The notes beneath the pieces were generated by a model. The model made no database searches. It was given only the letters and a program-made list of their open reading frames with translations, and was not told the DNA's origin. The position numbers were made by a program, and so were the translations under genes. A stretch of DNA of 64,000 nucleotides from a bacterium SCSIO 12844 (GTDB lineage: Bacteria > Pseudomonadota > Gammaproteobacteria > Francisellales > Francisellaceae), in assembly GCA_024397935.1 (NCBI GenBank), contig CP073743.1, positions 1,736,001-1,800,000 on the forward strand, written 5' to 3'. Below are positions 1 through 8,326 of the stretch, in pieces (positions within the stretch are counted from its first letter, which is position 1; each line of letters opens with the position of its first letter).

Positions 1-345
1 AAAATCAATACCTATCATCTCTAAAAAATCAAAACTGCCACAACGACTGGTTGATGCTCTATTACCATGTTTAATAACTGGCACATCTAATTGAGCAAGT
101 ATTAGTGCAGTTAATGTTGAATAGTTTAATGTTGAATAACCATCCCCACCTGTGCCTACAACATCCATTGTATTTTGAGGTATATTTGGTATATTAATTT
201 GCACAGCCTTAGTTAAAAATACATTAGCTATTTGAGCTAAAGCATACCCATCGTATCGAAATTTATCCAATGCAGTTACTATTTTAATTTTATCTTTTAA
301 AGAAACTTCTTCATCTAGCAACGCTTCTATTTGTTTGTCAATCAT
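1..345 (-). CDS. trpD: Anthranilate phosphoribosyltransferase, N-terminal part (runs off window)
   Basis: Read on the minus strand from the ATG at 345 to the window edge, giving 115 residues with no stop; an in-frame TGA lies directly upstream of this ATG, so it is the first possible start. An N-terminal helical segment of about 60 residues is followed by DVVGTGGDG (residues 62-70) and KHGNR (residues 97-101), then an SRCGSFDFLE stretch. GTGGDG and KHGNR are the phosphoribosyl-pyrophosphate and anthranilate site motifs of TrpD, which makes phosphoribosyl-anthranilate in tryptophan synthesis. The nucleoside phosphorylases share the fold but have a different glycine motif (STGG), so TrpD is preferred; a TrpD-like paralogue cannot be excluded because the C-terminal two thirds are missing. 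Confidence 0.85.
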   Translation of the reverse strand, partial: MIDKQIEALLDEEVSLKDKIKIVTALDKFRYDGYALAQIANVFLTKAVQINIPNIPQNTMDVVGTGGDGYSTLNYSTLTALILAQLDVPVIKHGNRASTSRCGSFDFLEMIGIDF

Positions 346-463
346 TCAATGAAATCTTCATTTTTATTAGCCATTAAAAACATATTCAAAAACAATTATC
401 AATGCTTTGCAACTATTTTTATATTTTTTTGAAAATCAAGCTTGTGCATCGCAGAAAATCTGC

Positions 464-492
464 TTGACATGTCTATTCTTTTTTCATAAACT
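464..492 (+). promoter_or_regulatory. Putative sigma-70 promoter of the phasin-like gene
   Basis: A perfect -35 box TTGACA (464-469) is followed after 17 bases by TAAACT (487-492), a four-of-six -10 match. It lies about 60 bp before the ATG at 553. It is flanked by a 9-bp inverted repeat, TGCATCGCA at 445-453 and TGCGATGCA at 515-523, which could be an operator pair. The call rests on sequence match only. Confidence 0.5.
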
Positions 493-552
493 TCATGTGT
501 CACAACAATTTTTGTGCGATGCAAAATTAATGGATTAAAAGAGGTAACCCTT

Positions 553-939
553 ATGACTACGACAACTGATTACTTCAAAACTTTCAGTGTATTTGGTGAA
601 AAATGGGCTGAATTTGCAAAAACTGTTTATGAACCTGTATCTGAACTACAAAAAATTGCTACATCAGCAATTGAACGGACTACTAAAGTACAAATTGAAA
701 CTGCTAATGAAATCTTCAGTACTTCAACTGAAAAAGCTAAAAAGCTAGCTAATATTAAAAAATTTGAAGAACTAACTAGTTTTTATCGTGACGCTTCTCA
801 AGAAGTCAATGATAAAACTGTTGCTTATACTAAAGCATCTGTAGATAACGCAATTCAAACCTCTACTGAACTAACTAAGTGGTTTGAAAAAGGTGTTGAG
901 AACTTCAAACAACAAGCAGCTAAAACTACTACCAAATAG
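553..939 (+). CDS. Phasin-family protein (PHA granule-associated)
   Basis: The 128-residue product is almost wholly helical, alanine/lysine/threonine-rich and without membrane segments. An N-terminal FxxFGEKW-like stretch, amphipathic heptads and the KxFEELTSFYRDASQE region match the small phasin family that coats polyhydroxyalkanoate granules. The open frame extends upstream to an ATG at 514, but the ATG at 553 is chosen because an AGAGG ribosome site sits 8 bases before it and the homologous part starts there. A TTGACA promoter precedes the gene and no partner gene for PHA synthesis is in the window. Phasins are low-complexity helical proteins, so the family is reasonably but not perfectly sure; another helical stress protein is the alternative. 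Confidence 0.75.
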   Translation: MTTTTDYFKTFSVFGEKWAEFAKTVYEPVSELQKIATSAIERTTKVQIETANEIFSTSTEKAKKLANIKKFEELTSFYRDASQEVNDKTVAYTKASVDNAIQTSTELTKWFEKGVENFKQQAAKTTTK

Positions 940-1017
940 TATCTGCAACTATCATTTATCTATAATTGTGAAAGCGCATCTTTACTATTTATCCTAAAAT
1001 CATTATGATTTCAGGTT

Positions 1018-1037
1018 AGACGCGATAAATCGCGTCT
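1018..1037. repeat. Perfect GC-rich palindrome between phasin and gmhB
   Basis: AGACGCGAT, a two-base loop AA, then ATCGCGTCT form a perfect 9-bp stem in otherwise AT-rich DNA. There is no T-run after it, so it is not a classic intrinsic terminator, though it may act as a transcript-end or processing hairpin between the phasin gene and gmhB. Its composition and symmetry also fit a dispersed palindromic intergenic repeat; no second copy was seen in this window. Confidence 0.55.
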
Positions 1038-1079
1038 CTACATTATTCGTTCAAAAATTAAAAAGACTTTTTATAGCTG

Positions 1080-1655
1080 ATGAATCATTTATCTAAACAA
1101 AATATTTTACCTTCTTTGGTTATACTTGATCGTGATGGTGTGATTAATGAAGACTCTGATCAATATATTAAATCTGTAGATGAGTGGCATGATATCCAAG
1201 GTAGCATCCAAGCAATTACTGATTTAACTAAGCTTAATATTTCTACTGCTATAGCAACGAACCAATCTGGACTTGCCAGAGGCTATTTTGATTTTATTAC
1301 CTTACATGAAATGCACAGTAAAATGCTTAATAAGGTTAAAATGCTTGGCGGAATGATTCACTATATTGCCTACTGCCCTCATGGGCCTAATGACAACTGC
1401 CAATGCCGCAAACCAAATATAGGCCTATTAGAAGAAATATCAGCCAAGTTATCAATACCCCTAAATAAGCAAGTCTTTTTTGTTGGTGATTCTTACAAAG
1501 ACATTCAAGCTGCAAATACAGCTAATATTACCCCAATTCTTGTTAAATCAGGCAAAGGTAAAAAAACATTACAATCTCACCCTGAACTTGAAGCTAGAAT
1601 TAATATTTATGATAATCTATATGATTTCGTACAAACGCTAAAATCAGAGGTTTAA
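1080..1655 (+). CDS. gmhB: D-glycero-beta-D-manno-heptose 1,7-bisphosphate 7-phosphatase
   Basis: The 191-residue HAD-family phosphatase removes the 7-phosphate in ADP-heptose synthesis for the lipopolysaccharide inner core. The catalytic DRDGVIN motif holds the nucleophile Asp17 and acid/base Asp19; ATNQSG (residues 59-64) is motif II and VGDS (135-138) motif IV. The zinc-binding loop typical of GmhB is intact: Cys99, His101, Cys107 and Cys109. Length is normal for the family. The ribosome site is weak, so the exact start is a little uncertain. The stop codon directly abuts the ATG of plsC, a common gmhB-plsC pairing in Gram-negative bacteria, indicating cotranscription. Confidence 0.92.
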   Translation: MNHLSKQNILPSLVILDRDGVINEDSDQYIKSVDEWHDIQGSIQAITDLTKLNISTAIATNQSGLARGYFDFITLHEMHSKMLNKVKMLGGMIHYIAYCPHGPNDNCQCRKPNIGLLEEISAKLSIPLNKQVFFVGDSYKDIQAANTANITPILVKSGKGKKTLQSHPELEARINIYDNLYDFVQTLKSEV

Positions 1656-2396
1656 ATGAAATTTTTAATTAATATTATATTAATGCTAAGGCAATGGCTT
1701 TTTTTAATTTATGTTGCTGTTATCACAATTATTTTAAGTACCTTAAATGTAACTTTATGGGCAATAAAAGCACCACTATCAATTCGAATTTTTATTGGTC
1801 GATTATGGTCAAGGCTTGTTCGACTAGGTATGTTTATATTCTTATGGCTACGTGTTCGAGTTAAGGGTAAAGAAAACATACCTGAAACTGCTTGTATCTT
1901 TCTCTCAAAGCATCAATCTCCTTGGGAGACATTAGTATTACCTAGTCTTGGACCTAAATCTTGCTTTGTACTTAAAAAAGAATTATTAGCAATTCCTTGG
2001 TTTGGCTGGGGATTACGCTCTGTAGGCAGTATTGCTATTGATCGCTCTCAAAATATGCAGGCATTAAAACAAGTTATTTCTCAAGGCAAAGATCGATTAG
2101 GCAGAGGTATCTCAATTACTGTTTTTCCAGAAGGTACTCGAGTTCTACCTGGAAAACACCCTAAGTTTCATAAAAGTGCATTATCACTAGCAAAAATGAC
2201 TAAAAGTATTGTTATCCCGATTGCACATAATTCAGGTAGCTTCTGGCCTGCTAGAGGTGGCATTATAAAACCTGGCACTATTGATCTTGTTATTGGTAAA
2301 CCAATTAATTCAAAAGGTTTATCTTTAGAAGAATTATCTTATCAATCTTATCAGTGGATGGCTACCCATATGCAGGAGATTGAAAAGACGCAATAG
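1656..2396 (+). CDS. plsC: 1-acyl-sn-glycerol-3-phosphate acyltransferase
   Basis: The 246-residue inner-membrane enzyme acylates lysophosphatidic acid to phosphatidic acid in phospholipid synthesis. One or two N-terminal hydrophobic segments (about residues 9-35 and 55-66) precede the catalytic His86 in KHQSPWE, an H-x4-E variant of the usual H-x4-D seen in some members of this group. The substrate motif FPEGTR is at 157-162 and a KKELLAIPWFGWGL stretch at 107-120 is family-typical. It starts on the base after the gmhB stop, with AGAGG at 1646-1650 as ribosome site. Its last 35 bp overlap the convergent HAD gene. Confidence 0.9.
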   Translation: MKFLINIILMLRQWLFLIYVAVITIILSTLNVTLWAIKAPLSIRIFIGRLWSRLVRLGMFIFLWLRVRVKGKENIPETACIFLSKHQSPWETLVLPSLGPKSCFVLKKELLAIPWFGWGLRSVGSIAIDRSQNMQALKQVISQGKDRLGRGISITVFPEGTRVLPGKHPKFHKSALSLAKMTKSIVIPIAHNSGSFWPARGGIIKPGTIDLVIGKPINSKGLSLEELSYQSYQWMATHMQEIEKTQ

Positions 2397-3198
2397 CATT
2401 CCCTTTATTTAGCCCTTTTTGTTGAAATGGCATTTGTGGAAATGCTAACTGTTTAATTTCAGTTGGCTTAGCGAAATAATTTTCTATATTATTACTTTCA
2501 ACTTTTTCTTGTAAATTAATAAAATTAATTCTATTAACATTATGAGCGTGATAAGATATAGTTGATTTTCTTTCTGATTCATAAAATAAACTATATAGTA
2601 AACTTCTTATTTTTTCTGATGGCTGTATGGAGATATCTCTAGTTACTATAGGCGTATATGCATACATTCCTAAGTCTAATGCAGTGGGGATATTTTTTAA
2701 ACTATCATCTATAAAGTAATAATTAATTTCTTTTTCAGGATAAGTTTTCTCAACTCTATTTTTTATTTCTTGTAAACAGACTAATTTACAGTCTTTATCA
2801 ATTTCATCAATACTTAACCCTACCTTACGACCACTAATTAAAGTACCAGCACCAACTACATCATCTTCAGTCAATGCTTGTTGCCTACATGGTATTTGAT
2901 TACTATTTTGACACCATTTTATGTATCCTCGATTGATAACATGTAAAGCATTACTGATTGGACCTGCAGTTGCAATTTTTATTGGAATATTATTTTTTAA
3001 GCAATTATCTAAAAACATGAAAAACGATTCATTAATATAATTTACTGGGTTCTCCACCATATCATTAAGACTATCGATATAATCTTTATCTTGTGGACGA
3101 AGCATCCTATGAATATCTAAAGCCGATAGTTTATATCCTTTTGTATGCTTATTTGTAATGGTCATATCAAAATCTAAAACATATATATTTATTGGCAT
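2362..3198 (-). CDS. HAD-superfamily protein of unknown function
   Basis: The 278-residue protein opens with a DFDMT motif (Asp9, Asp11), the nucleophile pair of haloacid dehalogenase-fold phosphatases. Motif II is probably Thr77 in IATAGP, motif III Lys125 in GRKVG, and motif IV Asp164-Asp165 in YFIDDS, so the catalytic set looks complete. A region of about 80 residues after the core (from about 195) is polar and without recognised domain. No signal peptide or membrane segment is seen. The start is well supported: AAGGA lies 6 bases upstream. The gene follows lolD on the same strand after 105 bp with its own likely promoter, and overlaps plsC tail to tail. The substrate is not predictable; the narrow assignment is superfamily level. 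Confidence 0.8.
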   Translation of the reverse strand: MPINIYVLDFDMTITNKHTKGYKLSALDIHRMLRPQDKDYIDSLNDMVENPVNYINESFFMFLDNCLKNNIPIKIATAGPISNALHVINRGYIKWCQNSNQIPCRQQALTEDDVVGAGTLISGRKVGLSIDEIDKDCKLVCLQEIKNRVEKTYPEKEINYYFIDDSLKNIPTALDLGMYAYTPIVTRDISIQPSEKIRSLLYSLFYESERKSTISYHAHNVNRINFINLQEKVESNNIENYFAKPTEIKQLAFPQMPFQQKGLNKGNAIASFQSPAYG

Positions 3199-3221
3199 TT
3201 ATCTTCCTTTATTTTAAATTA

Positions 3222-3263
3222 AACGCATTGCGTTATATTAGTTTAAATTAAAATACGATTCAA
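3222..3263 (-). promoter_or_regulatory. Putative promoter and operator-like palindrome before the HAD gene
   Basis: On the minus strand TTGAAT (3258-3263) and TAATAT (3235-3240) are separated by 17 bases, each matching four of six consensus bases. Immediately downstream AACGCA-T-TGCGTT (3222-3234) is a near-perfect dyad overlapping the expected transcription start, as an operator would. Confidence 0.4.
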
Positions 3264-3303
3264 ATGCTCTTTTGTTACAAGAATAATCACTATTAGATAA
3301 ATA

Positions 3304-3984
3304 TTAGTTTTCCAAATGCCCTCTGGTTAATCGATAACATCGATCCATTCGATGTGCTAGCGTATTATCATGTGTAACAATTAAAAATGCCGTTTGTTTT
3401 TTCTTGGCTAAATTATAAATCATCTCTTCAATGTGTTGGGCATTTTCTTCATCTAAGTTTCCTGTTGGCTCATCGGCAAGCACACACTGAGGGTCATTAA
3501 CCAAAGCTCTTGCAATCGCAACTCTTTGACGCTCACCCCCTGATAACTCAGAAGGTTTATGATCAATGCGGTGAGATAATCCAACTTCATCTAATAATAA
3601 CCTAGCTTTTGCCAATGACTGTTTAGTGGATGATTTACGAATTAATAATGGCATTGCGACATTCTCAAGCGCGCTAAATTCCGGCAATAAGTGATGGAAT
3701 TGATAAACAAACCCTAAATACTGATTACGCAATCTAGCACGCTTATTCGCTGAACATTTTGCAAAAGGTTTTGCATTTAAAAAAACATCACCTTCAGTAG
3801 GTTGATCTAACCCACCGAGTAAATGTAAAAATGTACTTTTACCAGAGCCTGATGTACCTACAATTGAAACTAATTGTCCTTTAGCAATCTCAAAATCGAT
3901 ACCATGTAAAACAGGCGTATTTAACCGGCCTTCTTTATAAGATTTTTTAAGATTTTGACAAGATATAATCACATTATCATTCAT
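3304..3984 (-). CDS. lolD: Lipoprotein-releasing system ATP-binding protein
   Basis: The 226-residue ABC ATPase powers extraction of outer-membrane lipoproteins from the inner membrane for hand-over to LolA. Walker A is GTSGSGKS (43-50), Q-loop Gln95, signature LSGGERQR (147-154), Walker B CVLADEP (167-173) with catalytic Glu172, and switch His205 in THD. Its ATG overlaps the end of lolC by 8 bp, the usual sign of translational coupling in a lolC-lolD operon. It belongs to the LolD/MacB/FtsE group; the partner permease decides for LolD. Confidence 0.93.
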   Translation of the reverse strand: MNDNVIISCQNLKKSYKEGRLNTPVLHGIDFEIAKGQLVSIVGTSGSGKSTFLHLLGGLDQPTEGDVFLNAKPFAKCSANKRARLRNQYLGFVYQFHHLLPEFSALENVAMPLLIRKSSTKQSLAKARLLLDEVGLSHRIDHKPSELSGGERQRVAIARALVNDPQCVLADEPTGNLDEENAQHIEEMIYNLAKKKQTAFLIVTHDNTLAHRMDRCYRLTRGHLEN

Positions 3985-5224
3985 ATCTTAATGCCTCTGC
4001 TGGTTGAATTCGTGATGCCCGCCAGGCAGGGTATAAGGTTGCTAACACACTTAAGATAAAAGCAACAATACTGACATGAATAATATCCCATAACTCTAAC
4101 TTTGATGGTAAAAAGTCAATATAATAAACATTAGCCGATAAAAACTGCACATGGAATACTTGCTGTATCCAATTAACAATTTCTGTCGTATTAATCGCTA
4201 AAATAACACCTAAAACCACCCCAATAACAATACCAATAATACCAATTAAAGTTCCTTGAACAATAAAGATAGACATAATCTGCCTTGAAGATGCCCCTAT
4301 TGTTCTTAAAATGGCAATATCCGCTTGTTTATCTGTTACCACCATTACAAGAGAAGCTAACATATTAAATGCAGCAACTGTAATAATGAGTACTAAGATA
4401 AAAAACATCATTGTTTTTTCCATTTGCAATGCTTTAAAGAAGTTCGTATTTTGCTGTGTCCAATCTGTAATTTGATATGCTGGCATTAATTCATTATTTA
4501 ATACTTTTGCTTCATAGGGCGCATCAAATGGTGATGGAAACTTAAGCTGTAAACCCGTAACATTTTTACCCATTTGTAATAGTTTTGCTGCATCATTGAT
4601 ATTCATTAAGGCATAAGCACTATCAAACTGATAACCAACACTAAAAACGCCAACTACAGTAAACTGTTTTAATCTTGGTAAAAACCCTGCCGGAGAAAAT
4701 GTTGCTTGAGGCACAATGACTGTCACTTTACTGCCAATCGTTGCCCCTAATGAATTAGCTAAATCTTTTCCCAAAACAATACCATAATGCCCTGCTTTTA
4801 AATTTGATAAGCTACCTTGTGTCATTTTTTCACCAACCGGCGATACTTGTGATTCTAACTTTGGATCAACACCAACCAGTATACCAAATGACGAAAACCC
4901 TTCTCGAGATAGCATTGCTTGGCCTTGAATGTAGGGTGCCATACCAATGATTTTATCTTTACCTTTTAGGTGTTTATAAACATTTTGCCAATCATCTAAT
5001 TGACCATTCCAACCCGTTACGGTTGCTTGAGGTACCATAATCAACATTCTTTGACGGATTTCTTGATCAAACCCATTCATAACAGATAATACGGTAATTA
5101 ATACAGCAACGCCTAATGCGATACCAAAAAATGACACACCAGAGATAAATGAAATAAAATGATTTCTCTTCTTAGCTCGAATATAACGAAGCCCGATGTA
5201 AAAGGATAAAAAACGCTTTATCAA
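3977..5224 (-). CDS. lolC: Lipoprotein-releasing system permease (LolC/LolE type)
   Basis: The 415-residue inner-membrane protein has the FtsX/MacB-type layout: a first membrane helix at about 24-48, a large periplasmic domain to about 270, then three C-terminal helices (about 275-300, 315-345 and 375-400). The LRYIRAKKRNHF start and the VLSVMNGFDQEIR segment are typical of LolC/LolE. The start is a TTG at 5224, with AAGGA ten bases upstream; no upstream ATG gives a better fit. Only one permease gene is present here, whereas E. coli has separate LolC and LolE around lolD; either the second lies elsewhere or this is the single LolF-type arrangement in which one permease forms a homodimer. Confidence 0.9.
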   Translation of the reverse strand: MIKRFLSFYIGLRYIRAKKRNHFISFISGVSFFGIALGVAVLITVLSVMNGFDQEIRQRMLIMVPQATVTGWNGQLDDWQNVYKHLKGKDKIIGMAPYIQGQAMLSREGFSSFGILVGVDPKLESQVSPVGEKMTQGSLSNLKAGHYGIVLGKDLANSLGATIGSKVTVIVPQATFSPAGFLPRLKQFTVVGVFSVGYQFDSAYALMNINDAAKLLQMGKNVTGLQLKFPSPFDAPYEAKVLNNELMPAYQITDWTQQNTNFFKALQMEKTMMFFILVLIITVAAFNMLASLVMVVTDKQADIAILRTIGASSRQIMSIFIVQGTLIGIIGIVIGVVLGVILAINTTEIVNWIQQVFHVQFLSANVYYIDFLPSKLELWDIIHVSIVAFILSVLATLYPAWRASRIQPAEALRYE

Positions 5225-5264
5225 TCTTTTATGTTCCTTTGAACTTTATTTTTATACTTAAACG

Positions 5265-5273
5265 ATTATAGCA
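5265..5273 (-). promoter_or_regulatory. Extended -10 promoter for lolC-lolD
   Basis: Minus-strand TGCTATAAT is a perfect extended -10 element (TGnTATAAT) about 40 bp before the lolC start codon. No good -35 box is spaced correctly, which extended -10 promoters tolerate. Confidence 0.5.
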
Positions 5274-5340
5274 ATTGACCGTTGCCAAAAGCTAATTAAT
5301 TTTCTCATATTCTTTTTAAACAATCATAGCCTAATTAATG

Positions 5341-5356
5341 TATAATTCGCTATAAT
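5341..5356 (+). promoter_or_regulatory. Putative -10 elements for the lgt operon
   Basis: Two perfect TATAAT hexamers lie at 5341-5346 and 5351-5356, 43-58 bp before the lgt ATG, in the 174-bp divergent gap shared with lolC. Neither has a convincing -35 box, so which is used is unclear. The lgt ribosome site AAGGA is at 5390-5394. Confidence 0.4.
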
Positions 5357-5398
5357 TGCCTAACAAAAATATAACATCATCATAGGATAAAGGATTTA

Positions 5399-6229
5399 AT
5401 GCTAACTTACCCGAAAATTGATCCAATAGCTTTTTCAATCGGTCCATTAAAAGTGCATTGGTATGGTATCATGTATTTATTAGGTTTTATTTCCGCTTGG
5501 TTATTAGGACGCCATCGAGCTAAAAAACCCTATTCTCCCATTGATGTTAATCAAGTTGCTGATGCTATTTTTTACGGTGCTTTGGGTGTGATTGTTGGTG
5601 GTCGTTTAGGCTATATGCTTTTTTATGATTTTAGTAATTTTATTCATGCACCGTGGATTATTATTCGTGTATGGGATGGCGGTATGTCATTTCATGGCGG
5701 TTTATTAGGCGTTGTGCTTGCACTTGCACTATATAGTTATAAACTTAAAATAAATGCATTCGACTTAATTGACTTTTTTGCACCGATGGTACCACTTGGA
5801 TTGTTATTTGGAAGGATTGGAAATTTTATTAATGGTGAACTCTGGGGACGTGTCACTGACTCATCTTTTGCAATGATTTTTCCAACTGGTGGCCCATTAC
5901 CTCGATATCCTTCACAACTCATTGAAGCATTGTTAGAAGGTATTGTATTGTTTATTATTTTATGGGTAATCTCAATGAAACCAAGACAACGATTAATTAT
6001 TTCAGCTAACTTTGCCTTATTCTATGGACTATTCCGATTTATTGCAGAGTTTTTCCGCCAACCAGACCCACAAATGGGTTATGTTTTATTTGATTGGATG
6101 ACTATGGGCCAAGTACTTTCTGTGCCAATGATTGCTTTTGGTATTCTAGTTATCATTTGGCGCATATCAAATAAAGTGAAAGTATACTCACCTAATGCTA
6201 AAACTTATTTAGGATATCAAGGAGTTTGA
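5399..6229 (+). CDS. lgt: Prolipoprotein diacylglyceryl transferase
   Basis: The 276-residue inner-membrane enzyme transfers diacylglyceryl from phosphatidylglycerol to the lipobox cysteine of prelipoproteins. About seven membrane helices are visible. HGGLLG (99-104) and the Lgt signature [14 protein letters not shown] (138-151) carry the conserved Arg, Asn and Glu residues of the active site; [11 protein letters not shown] (67-77) is also family-typical. It is divergent from lolC-lolD, so lipoprotein lipidation and sorting genes share a regulatory gap. It leads a tight operon: thyA starts three bases after its stop. Confidence 0.95.
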   Translation: MLTYPKIDPIAFSIGPLKVHWYGIMYLLGFISAWLLGRHRAKKPYSPIDVNQVADAIFYGALGVIVGGRLGYMLFYDFSNFIHAPWIIIRVWDGGMSFHGGLLGVVLALALYSYKLKINAFDLIDFFAPMVPLGLLFGRIGNFINGELWGRVTDSSFAMIFPTGGPLPRYPSQLIEALLEGIVLFIILWVISMKPRQRLIISANFALFYGLFRFIAEFFRQPDPQMGYVLFDWMTMGQVLSVPMIAFGILVIIWRISNKVKVYSPNAKTYLGYQGV

Positions 6230-6232
6230 ACC

Positions 6233-7066
6233 ATGAAACAATATCTTCAATTCTTAAGCCATATTCAAACACATGGTACTAAAAAATCAGATCGCACAGG
6301 TACCGGCACAACAAGTGTTTTTGGTTATCAAATGCGCTTTGATTTAAACAAAGGATTTCCCTTAGTCACCACCAAAAAAATTCATTTAAAAAGTGTTATA
6401 TATGAGCTTTTATGGTTTTTAAAAGGTGAAACTAATGTTAAATATCTTCAAGATAATGGTGTTCGTATTTGGAATGAATGGGCATTAGATAATGGAGATT
6501 TGGGACCCGTTTATGGTCAGCAATGGCGATCATGGCATACACCAGATGGGCGAGTAATTGACCAAATCCAAGAAGTCATTCAACTGATTAAAACTAAACC
6601 TGATTCTCGACGCTTACTTGTTAATGCCTGGAATCCAGCTGTTCTTCCAGATGAATCTATTTCACCACAAGAAAATGTCAAACAAGGCAAAGCAGCCCTT
6701 CCTCCTTGTCATACATTATTCCAGTTTTATGTTGCAGATAATAAGCTTTCCTGTATGTTAACTCAACGATCGGCTGATGCATTTTTAGGTGTACCATTTA
6801 ATATTGCTTCTTATGCTCTATTAACACATATTATGGCACAACAATGTGATTTAGAGGTTGGTGAATTTATTTTCTCAGGTGGTGATTGTCACATATATCA
6901 CAATCATCAAGAGCAAATTCAAGAACAACTAAATAGAACACCCTACCCATTACCGAAATTAAATATAAAACGTAAACCTCAACGCATTGAAGACTATAAC
7001 TATGAAGATTTTGAAATACTAGAATATCAACATCACCCAGCAATTAAAGGCTTAGTTGCAGTATAA
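6233..7066 (+). CDS. thyA: Thymidylate synthase
   Basis: The 277-residue enzyme methylates dUMP to dTMP with methylene-tetrahydrofolate. The catalytic Cys159 is in LPPCH; Arg126-Arg127 ([11 protein letters not shown]) bind the dUMP phosphate, and [17 protein letters not shown] carries the nucleotide-contact residues. It is about ten residues longer than the 264-residue E. coli enzyme because of a polar insertion just before the catalytic Cys (about 142-155). AGGAG at 6219-6223 supports the ATG. The lgt-thyA order is common in gammaproteobacteria. Confidence 0.96.
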   Translation: MKQYLQFLSHIQTHGTKKSDRTGTGTTSVFGYQMRFDLNKGFPLVTTKKIHLKSVIYELLWFLKGETNVKYLQDNGVRIWNEWALDNGDLGPVYGQQWRSWHTPDGRVIDQIQEVIQLIKTKPDSRRLLVNAWNPAVLPDESISPQENVKQGKAALPPCHTLFQFYVADNKLSCMLTQRSADAFLGVPFNIASYALLTHIMAQQCDLEVGEFIFSGGDCHIYHNHQEQIQEQLNRTPYPLPKLNIKRKPQRIEDYNYEDFEILEYQHHPAIKGLVAV

Positions 7067-7093
7067 AATAACCAGTTTGGAATTGATAACCCT

Positions 7094-8326
7094 ATGGCCC
7101 ATTCACTAGATAAAGATAAGATCAAAATTCTATTGCTTGAAAATATTAGTCAATGTGCAGTTGATGCATTCCACCGAGCTGGATATCGCAATATAGAACA
7201 AATAAAAGGTGCTTTAAACGAAGAACAATTAATAGAGAAACTACAAGATACACGTATTTTAGGTATTCGTTCACGCAGTAATTTAAATGAAATGATTTTA
7301 AAACAAGCACCTAAATTAGTTGCAATTGGTTGTTTTTGTATCGGAACAAATCAAGTGAGTGTTCAAGCTGCAGAACGATATGGAATTCCTGTTTTTAATG
7401 CTCCATTTTCTAATACACGCAGTGTTGCTGAACTTGTCATTGGACAAATGATCTTATTATTACGAGACATTCCAAAGAAAAATGCACAACTTCATCAAGG
7501 TATTTGGAATAAGTCAGCAACCAATAGTCATGAAATTCGTGGTAAAACGCTCGGTATTATTGGTTACGGTCATATTGGCTCACAAGTAAGCGTACTTGCT
7601 GAAGCATTGGGTTTAAAAGTTATCTTCTATGATATTGTTAATCGTTTGCCATTAGGTAATGCAAATTCGGTTACTTCTTTAGATGAACTATTAAAGCTCT
7701 CTGATATCGTTTCATTACATGTGCCAGAGACCGAGCTAACTTATAATATGATTAATAATGAACAGTTAGCGCTTATGAAAAATAATGCTGTTCTAATTAA
7801 TGCCTCTCGCGGCAATGTTATTGAGATTAATGCCTTATATCGATATTTAAAACAAGGTAAATTTTTAGGTGTTGCTATTGATGTTTTTCCTGAAGAACCA
7901 GAAACAAATCAAATGGCATTTAATTCACCCTTAATTGAATTTGATCATGTTTTATTAACCCCACATATTGGTGGTAGTACGATAGAAGCTCAAGAGAATA
8001 TTGGTGTTGAAGTTGCTGATAAACTCATCCATTATTCAGACAATGGTTCAACATTATCTTCTATAAACTTTCCTCAAGCTTCTTTACCTATTCATGATCA
8101 TGGCTGTCGTTTATTACACATCCATGTCAATCAACCAGGCATGATGCGACAAATTAACCGAGTCTGCTCTGAGTCGAATATTAATATTCTTGGGCAATAT
8201 TTACAAACAACTACGAATATTGGCTATGTTGTTATGGATATTGAAACTGATCAACAAACTGCTTTGAGTCTACTTGCCAAACTTAAAGCAATTGATGGTA
8301 CAATTCGTTCGAGGATTTTATATTGA
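7094..8326 (+). CDS. serA: D-3-phosphoglycerate dehydrogenase
   Basis: The 410-residue cytosolic enzyme oxidises 3-phosphoglycerate as the first step of serine synthesis. An N-terminal substrate domain contains GCFCIGTNQV (79-88); the Rossmann motif GYGHIG is at 157-162; the catalytic trio is Arg239, Glu268 and His291. A C-terminal ACT domain (about 339-410) is the serine-binding regulatory part, and the length equals E. coli SerA, so feedback inhibition by serine is expected. It follows thyA by 27 bp and its stop overlaps the tilS start, so it sits within the lgt operon. Confidence 0.95.
   Translation: MAHSLDKDKIKILLLENISQCAVDAFHRAGYRNIEQIKGALNEEQLIEKLQDTRILGIRSRSNLNEMILKQAPKLVAIGCFCIGTNQVSVQAAERYGIPVFNAPFSNTRSVAELVIGQMILLLRDIPKKNAQLHQGIWNKSATNSHEIRGKTLGIIGYGHIGSQVSVLAEALGLKVIFYDIVNRLPLGNANSVTSLDELLKLSDIVSLHVPETELTYNMINNEQLALMKNNAVLINASRGNVIEINALYRYLKQGKFLGVAIDVFPEEPETNQMAFNSPLIEFDHVLLTPHIGGSTIEAQENIGVEVADKLIHYSDNGSTLSSINFPQASLPIHDHGCRLLHIHVNQPGMMRQINRVCSESNINILGQYLQTTTNIGYVVMDIETDQQTALSLLAKLKAIDGTIRSRILY

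Noticed and set aside
1-345. Thymidine phosphorylase instead of TrpD
   Set aside because: The motifs read GTGGDG and KHGNR, as in TrpD, not the STGG and SGRGL type of the phosphorylases.
514-552. Upstream ATG at 514 for the phasin gene
   Set aside because: It has no ribosome site, lies very near the promoter and overlaps the inverted repeat; ATG 553 has AGAGG and begins the family-like part.
5737-5922. Minus-strand open frame within lgt
   Set aside because: It is antisense to conserved lgt coding sequence and has no protein features.
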